Origin: Candidatus Dojkabacteria bacterium CG_4_10_14_0_2_um_filter_Dojkabacteria_WS6_41_15 | Lineage (GTDB): Bacteria; Patescibacteriota; Dojkabacteria; GCA-002793355 | Reading direction: 5' to 3' | DNA length: 17,849 bases | Assembly: GCA_002793355.1 (NCBI GenBank) | Contig: PFQB01000086.1 | Location: forward strand, 1-17,849 | Part shown: in pieces, positions 15,294-17,849 of the stretch | Layout: each line of letters opens with the position of its first letter | How positions within the stretch are numbered: position 1 is the first letter of the stretch | The notes under the pieces: generated by a model | Told to the model about the DNA's origin: nothing | The model's input: only the letters and a program-made list of their open reading frames with translations | Databases searched by the model: none | Program-made: the position numbers and the translations under genes

Positions 15294-15325
15294 TATATAC
15301 TATACTTGCAATAAAATAGTATATA
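15294..15325. promoter_or_regulatory. 10-bp inverted repeat over the surface-protein promoter
   Basis: TATATACTAT (15294-15303) and ATAGTATATA (15316-15325) are perfect inverted copies with a 12-base spacer, so the arm centres are 22 bases apart, close to two helical turns. The right arm includes the putative -10 (TATATA at 15320-15325, or TATAAG at 15322-15327) 6-8 bases before the GTG start. The layout is that of an operator for a dimeric regulator; an RNA hairpin is unlikely if transcription starts after it. Confidence 0.5.
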
Positions 15326-15333
15326 AGAGCATA

Positions 15334-17849
15334 GTGATAAAATTCAAGAAGCAGTTTCTCAATAAAAAGCTTCATAGTAGCCGTTTCCAGTTTAATGCGA
15401 TTGCTCTAACAGTAACCCTACTCGGATTCATTCTTGGGTCAATATATATAATCCAACGTATTCAATATGAATATGCGCTTGCGTTTAATGAAACGACTCA
15501 AATATGGACGTTCGACACCACTAACGCCCCCAATTACACCTACGACAATACCCTGGTGACTGTGGATAATAGTGGGGCCAGGCCCGTAACTGGTGTTAAC
15601 AAAATTACTAACCCAGCCTTTGCAAGTAATAACAGTTCCTGGAATTTGGCTGCTGTTGCTGGCTCGACAACGCCAGACGGCTGGGTAGTAGTACCCGGTA
15701 GTTCTACCCATGCAACTTCCGATTTTTTGGTAATGAAATACGAGGCCAAGTGTGCGGACACGAGCGATTTAGCCACCGGACTCACCGTACCGGATTCCGG
15801 CCATCACACGTATTTAGATGCAAATATGGCCTGTACCAGTGCCAACAGTAAAGCAGTGGTGTCGGTAGCATCTGGTTACTCGATTGCCTATGTTTCGCAA
15901 ACTGAAGCCATTACACGCTGTTCGACTGTCATAGTCGGCGGGGCGACCGCGCACCTGATTAGCAATAACGAATGGATGACGGTTGCTCGTAATGCAGAAG
16001 CTCAAGCAAGTAACTGGTCACTAGGCAGTGTCGGTAGTGGTTACCTTTTTGCTGGGCATAACGACAACGCTCCGTCCTTGGCGCTTATAGCTTCGACGAC
16101 CGATACGGGCAACAATGCCTGCGCCTACACCGATACTGCTGGAACAACCGAAGCTCCAGCCTCATGCCCCACCAATACCGCTAATAACACATCGAGCACT
16201 GTGGGAAATCAAAAGCGGGTGCTGACTATGTCCAACGGCTCATATATCTGGGATATTGCGGGAAACGTCGGTGAATGGACAAATGATACGATCCAGGGCA
16301 AAGACCAGCCAACCGGAGCTACCCCTGGTGCTAACTGGCGAGAATTTACTGCACTTACCACCTACGGTACTCTCACCTATGATAAGGTTCGGCCTGCGAA
16401 TGTCCTCTACGATGCCACCTATGGCATGGGTCGCATCTTTTCTGATGGTACTGCCTCCAATACTACAGTTTACGCCTTTATCCGCGGTAATAGTTGGATG
16501 CATACAGATTATGCGGGGGCCTTCGCGGCGGATCTGGGTAGTCCCCCAGGGGGTGAGGGCTGGAATCTCGGTTTTCGATGTGCTAGTGATCCCGTAGCCC
16601 TCTCTCACTCTTTTTCCTCTTCCTCTGGCCGCGAAGCGGCCGGGGGCGATTCTGTTACAGTGGGTTCGGTTACAGACGCTAAAATTTATCAATCTATCAA
16701 TGTTGGTAACACTTCTACCTACGATATTTCCGCCTATGCCTATGATTCAACCTCGGGCAATGTCGGAGGAATAGTTACATCCTCAATTGCTCAGCTTTAT
16801 TATAACGGTGCTGCTATTTCAACGACCTACACAGATGCAGGCAGTGGCTGGTGGAAGCTGTCTGGGACACTAACAGGAGCTGACGCCAGCCGTGAATATG
16901 GTGTTTTGGTTAAATCAGGGAAGACAATTGGTTTGGATGACTTCACATTGAGTAAATCAGGCCCTTATAGTGTTTATACTACTGCCGCTTATTCTAACGC
17001 CCAGGTCTTTAGCTGGAATTCTTTTGCTCCTACAGTCACGGCTTCAGGCAATGCCACAGTTGGGTATCAACTGTGTTTAGATAATGGCTCTGATTGTTCT
17101 TACAGCTCGGGTAGCCGTTGGCAGTATTACACTGGAGGTGTTTGGACAAATGCAACTGACGCTACCCAAACTTCTAGTGAAGCACAACTTACGCAAACAG
17201 CCATGCAGGCATTATCCACAACCTCCAAAAAAATTACGGTTAAAGCAATAATGGGCTTTGGAGGAGCAGATACTCCAACTGTTTCCTCAATTACTATTGG
17301 ACTTACGCTTGATATTTCTCCTCCAACTGTTCCCGGCACACCAACTACGACAACGCCAACAAATGACAGTACCCCAACTTGGACATGGACAGCTTCTACA
17401 GACAGTGGCTCCGGTTTAGCCACAAACGCGTACAGTTTGCAATGGTGTCAAGATGCTGATTTCGCTGAGTGTGGTAGTAATATTGCAACAGCAACGACAA
17501 ACAGTTATTCACATAGTTTCAGTCTCGATGATGGAACTTGGTATATAAAAGTTAAGGCAATAGATGTGGCTAGTAATGAGTCAGCATATTCTTCAAACGG
17601 TCAAGTTATAATTGACACCACAGTCCCAAGCATCCCAACCGACACTCTAATCGATACCCCCACTGGCACGCTCACCGACACGCCCACCGGCACGCCAACC
17701 GACACCCCAACCGAAACACCCACTGACACCGTTGGAGTAGTCACTTTACCACCAGTAACTGATTACGAAGATGATAAAATAATTTGCCCAACGTTTTCGG
17801 CTTTCTCTGTTTCCCCAACGGTAGTAAAAGTAGGAACTGAAATAACGGT
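15334..17849 (+). CDS. Large multidomain surface protein with SUMF1-like domain (3' end outside window)
   Basis: An open frame from GTG 15334 runs 838 codons to the window edge without a stop. In order: a basic N-terminus and signal anchor (22-40, AIALTVTLLGFILGSIYII); a SUMF1/formylglycine-generating-enzyme-like domain (about 115-417: GWVVVPG, DFLVMKYEAKC, NNEWMTVARNAE, WDIAGNVGEWT, GFRCA); a low-complexity linker (about 418-435); a carbohydrate-binding-like beta-sandwich (about 443-543, GWWKLSGTLTG.., GLDDFTL); a beta-rich region (544-659); a fibronectin/Ig-like domain (about 660-763, PTWTWTASTDSGSGLA to IDTT); a TDTP repeat (769-800); and the start of another domain. The cysteine pair of true formylglycine-generating enzymes is not seen, so the SUMF1 fold is probably structural or ligand-binding. 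By eye the SUMF1 part is more GC-rich than its flanks. The start could also be the upstream in-frame TTG at 15268. It probably acts outside, anchored by its N-terminal helix. Confidence 0.8.
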   Translation, partial: MIKFKKQFLNKKLHSSRFQFNAIALTVTLLGFILGSIYIIQRIQYEYALAFNETTQIWTFDTTNAPNYTYDNTLVTVDNSGARPVTGVNKITNPAFASNNSSWNLAAVAGSTTPDGWVVVPGSSTHATSDFLVMKYEAKCADTSDLATGLTVPDSGHHTYLDANMACTSANSKAVVSVASGYSIAYVSQTEAITRCSTVIVGGATAHLISNNEWMTVARNAEAQASNWSLGSVGSGYLFAGHNDNAPSLALIASTTDTGNNACAYTDTAGTTEAPASCPTNTANNTSSTVGNQKRVLTMSNGSYIWDIAGNVGEWTNDTIQGKDQPTGATPGANWREFTALTTYGTLTYDKVRPANVLYDATYGMGRIFSDGTASNTTVYAFIRGNSWMHTDYAGAFAADLGSPPGGEGWNLGFRCASDPVALSHSFSSSSGREAAGGDSVTVGSVTDAKIYQSINVGNTSTYDISAYAYDSTSGNVGGIVTSSIAQLYYNGAAISTTYTDAGSGWWKLSGTLTGADASREYGVLVKSGKTIGLDDFTLSKSGPYSVYTTAAYSNAQVFSWNSFAPTVTASGNATVGYQLCLDNGSDCSYSSGSRWQYYTGGVWTNATDATQTSSEAQLTQTAMQALSTTSKKITVKAIMGFGGADTPTVSSITIGLTLDISPPTVPGTPTTTTPTNDSTPTWTWTASTDSGSGLATNAYSLQWCQDADFAECGSNIATATTNSYSHSFSLDDGTWYIKVKAIDVASNESAYSSNGQVIIDTTVPSIPTDTLIDTPTGTLTDTPTGTPTDTPTETPTDTVGVVTLPPVTDYEDDKIICPTFSAFSVSPTVVKVGTEIT
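16627..16641. repeat. GCGAAGC-type mini-hairpin inside the surface-protein linker
   Basis: GGCCGC-GAA-GCGGCC is a perfect 6-bp stem with a GAA loop and contains GCGAAGC, known as an unusually stable DNA mini-hairpin. It encodes part of a serine/glycine/alanine-rich linker (GREAAGG) just after the SUMF1-like domain and is far more GC-rich than the codons around it. Confidence 0.7.
17638..17733 (+). repeat. Eight 12-bp tandem units coding for a TDTP-like repeat
   Basis: The codons run TDTL IDTP TGTL TDTP TGTP TDTP TETP TDTV, eight imperfect units of 12 bases with consensus near ACCGACACGCCC. The threonine/proline-rich product is an extended spacer of the kind found between surface-protein domains. 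Copy number is likely to change by slippage. Confidence 0.8.

Larger units (their letters stand above)
14948..15333. other. 386-base gap: no intact gene; antisense remnant and palindrome
   Basis: No complete gene is seen on either strand. The minus strand holds a dockerin-like remnant (15026-15181) preceded by in-frame stops. A small hairpin TGGGC-TAGT-GCCCA lies around 15056-15069 within it. The last 40 bases are very AT-rich and hold a 10-bp inverted repeat and the promoter of the surface protein. No convincing terminator follows the ligase gene. Confidence 0.6.

Noticed and set aside
16240..16692. 150-codon minus-strand frame and 113-codon plus-strand frame inside the surface protein
   Set aside because: Both lie within the clearly protein-like SUMF1 domain frame and show no family signal of their own.
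17638..17733. Tandem 12-bp units as a CRISPR-like array
   Set aside because: The units are contiguous, in frame and code for a Thr/Pro spacer; there are no unique spacers.

Overview
The window reads as a chromosomal segment from a bacterium of the Candidate Phyla Radiation (Patescibacteria), most likely a Microgenomates-type lineage. This placement is inference. It rests on compact gene packing with overlapping ends, a near absence of Shine-Dalgarno sequences, a long type-2 IleRS, an archaeal-type ATP-dependent DNA ligase, and a large surface protein with a SUMF1-like domain of a kind I associate with CPR genomes. By eye the base composition is moderate (mid-40s percent GC). I see no rRNA, tRNA, CRISPR array, transposase or phage gene.

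Layout. 29-937 (-) thioredoxin-reductase-like flavoenzyme, divergent from 1032-3356 (+) FtsK/SpoIIIE translocase, which is followed by a small VOC/glyoxalase-fold protein (3400-3783, +). 3795-4227 (-) is a broken, membrane-anchored GGDEF-like gene carrying a frameshift and an in-frame TAG inside a perfect hairpin. 4273-6078 (-) is the lipid II flippase MurJ, overlapped by 4 bases by a previously uncalled 49-residue one-helix membrane protein (6075-6224, -). 6269-6886 (-) is a membrane-anchored staphylococcal-type nuclease overlapping a SufS-type cysteine desulfurase (6865-8088, -). Divergent from these are trmB (8139-8819) and a comF-like phosphoribosyltransferase (8847-9674), which meets ileS (9671-13042, -) tail to tail with overlapping stop codons. 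The ileS product carries a Nudix domain spliced into its editing domain. Divergent from it is an ATP-dependent DNA ligase (13124-14947, +). After a 386-base gap holding an antisense dockerin-like remnant and a 10-bp inverted repeat, a large multidomain surface protein starts at 15334 and runs off the end of the window.

How the genes work together. This is mostly housekeeping (cell division and chromosome segregation, peptidoglycan precursor export, tRNA modification and charging, sulfur mobilisation, DNA joining), with a cell-surface side: a secreted nuclease, a ComF-like protein and the giant surface protein. An extracellular nuclease plus ComF fits a cell that scavenges nucleic acids, but no uptake machinery lies in the window.

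Main unusual points: (1) a Nudix hydrolase inserted into the CP1 editing domain of IleRS; (2) a recurring promoter architecture in which a -10 box, often the extended form TGnTATAAT, sits only 5-8 bases before the start codon, predicting widespread leaderless mRNAs; (3) short perfect hairpins with 3-nt loops, two with the GAA loop known to make very stable DNA mini-hairpins, placed inside a coding linker, next to a stop codon and in the pseudogene; (4) a 10-bp inverted repeat over the surface-protein promoter; (5) the SUMF1-like fold whose C-terminal stretch matches the position that diversity-generating retroelements vary in related folds.
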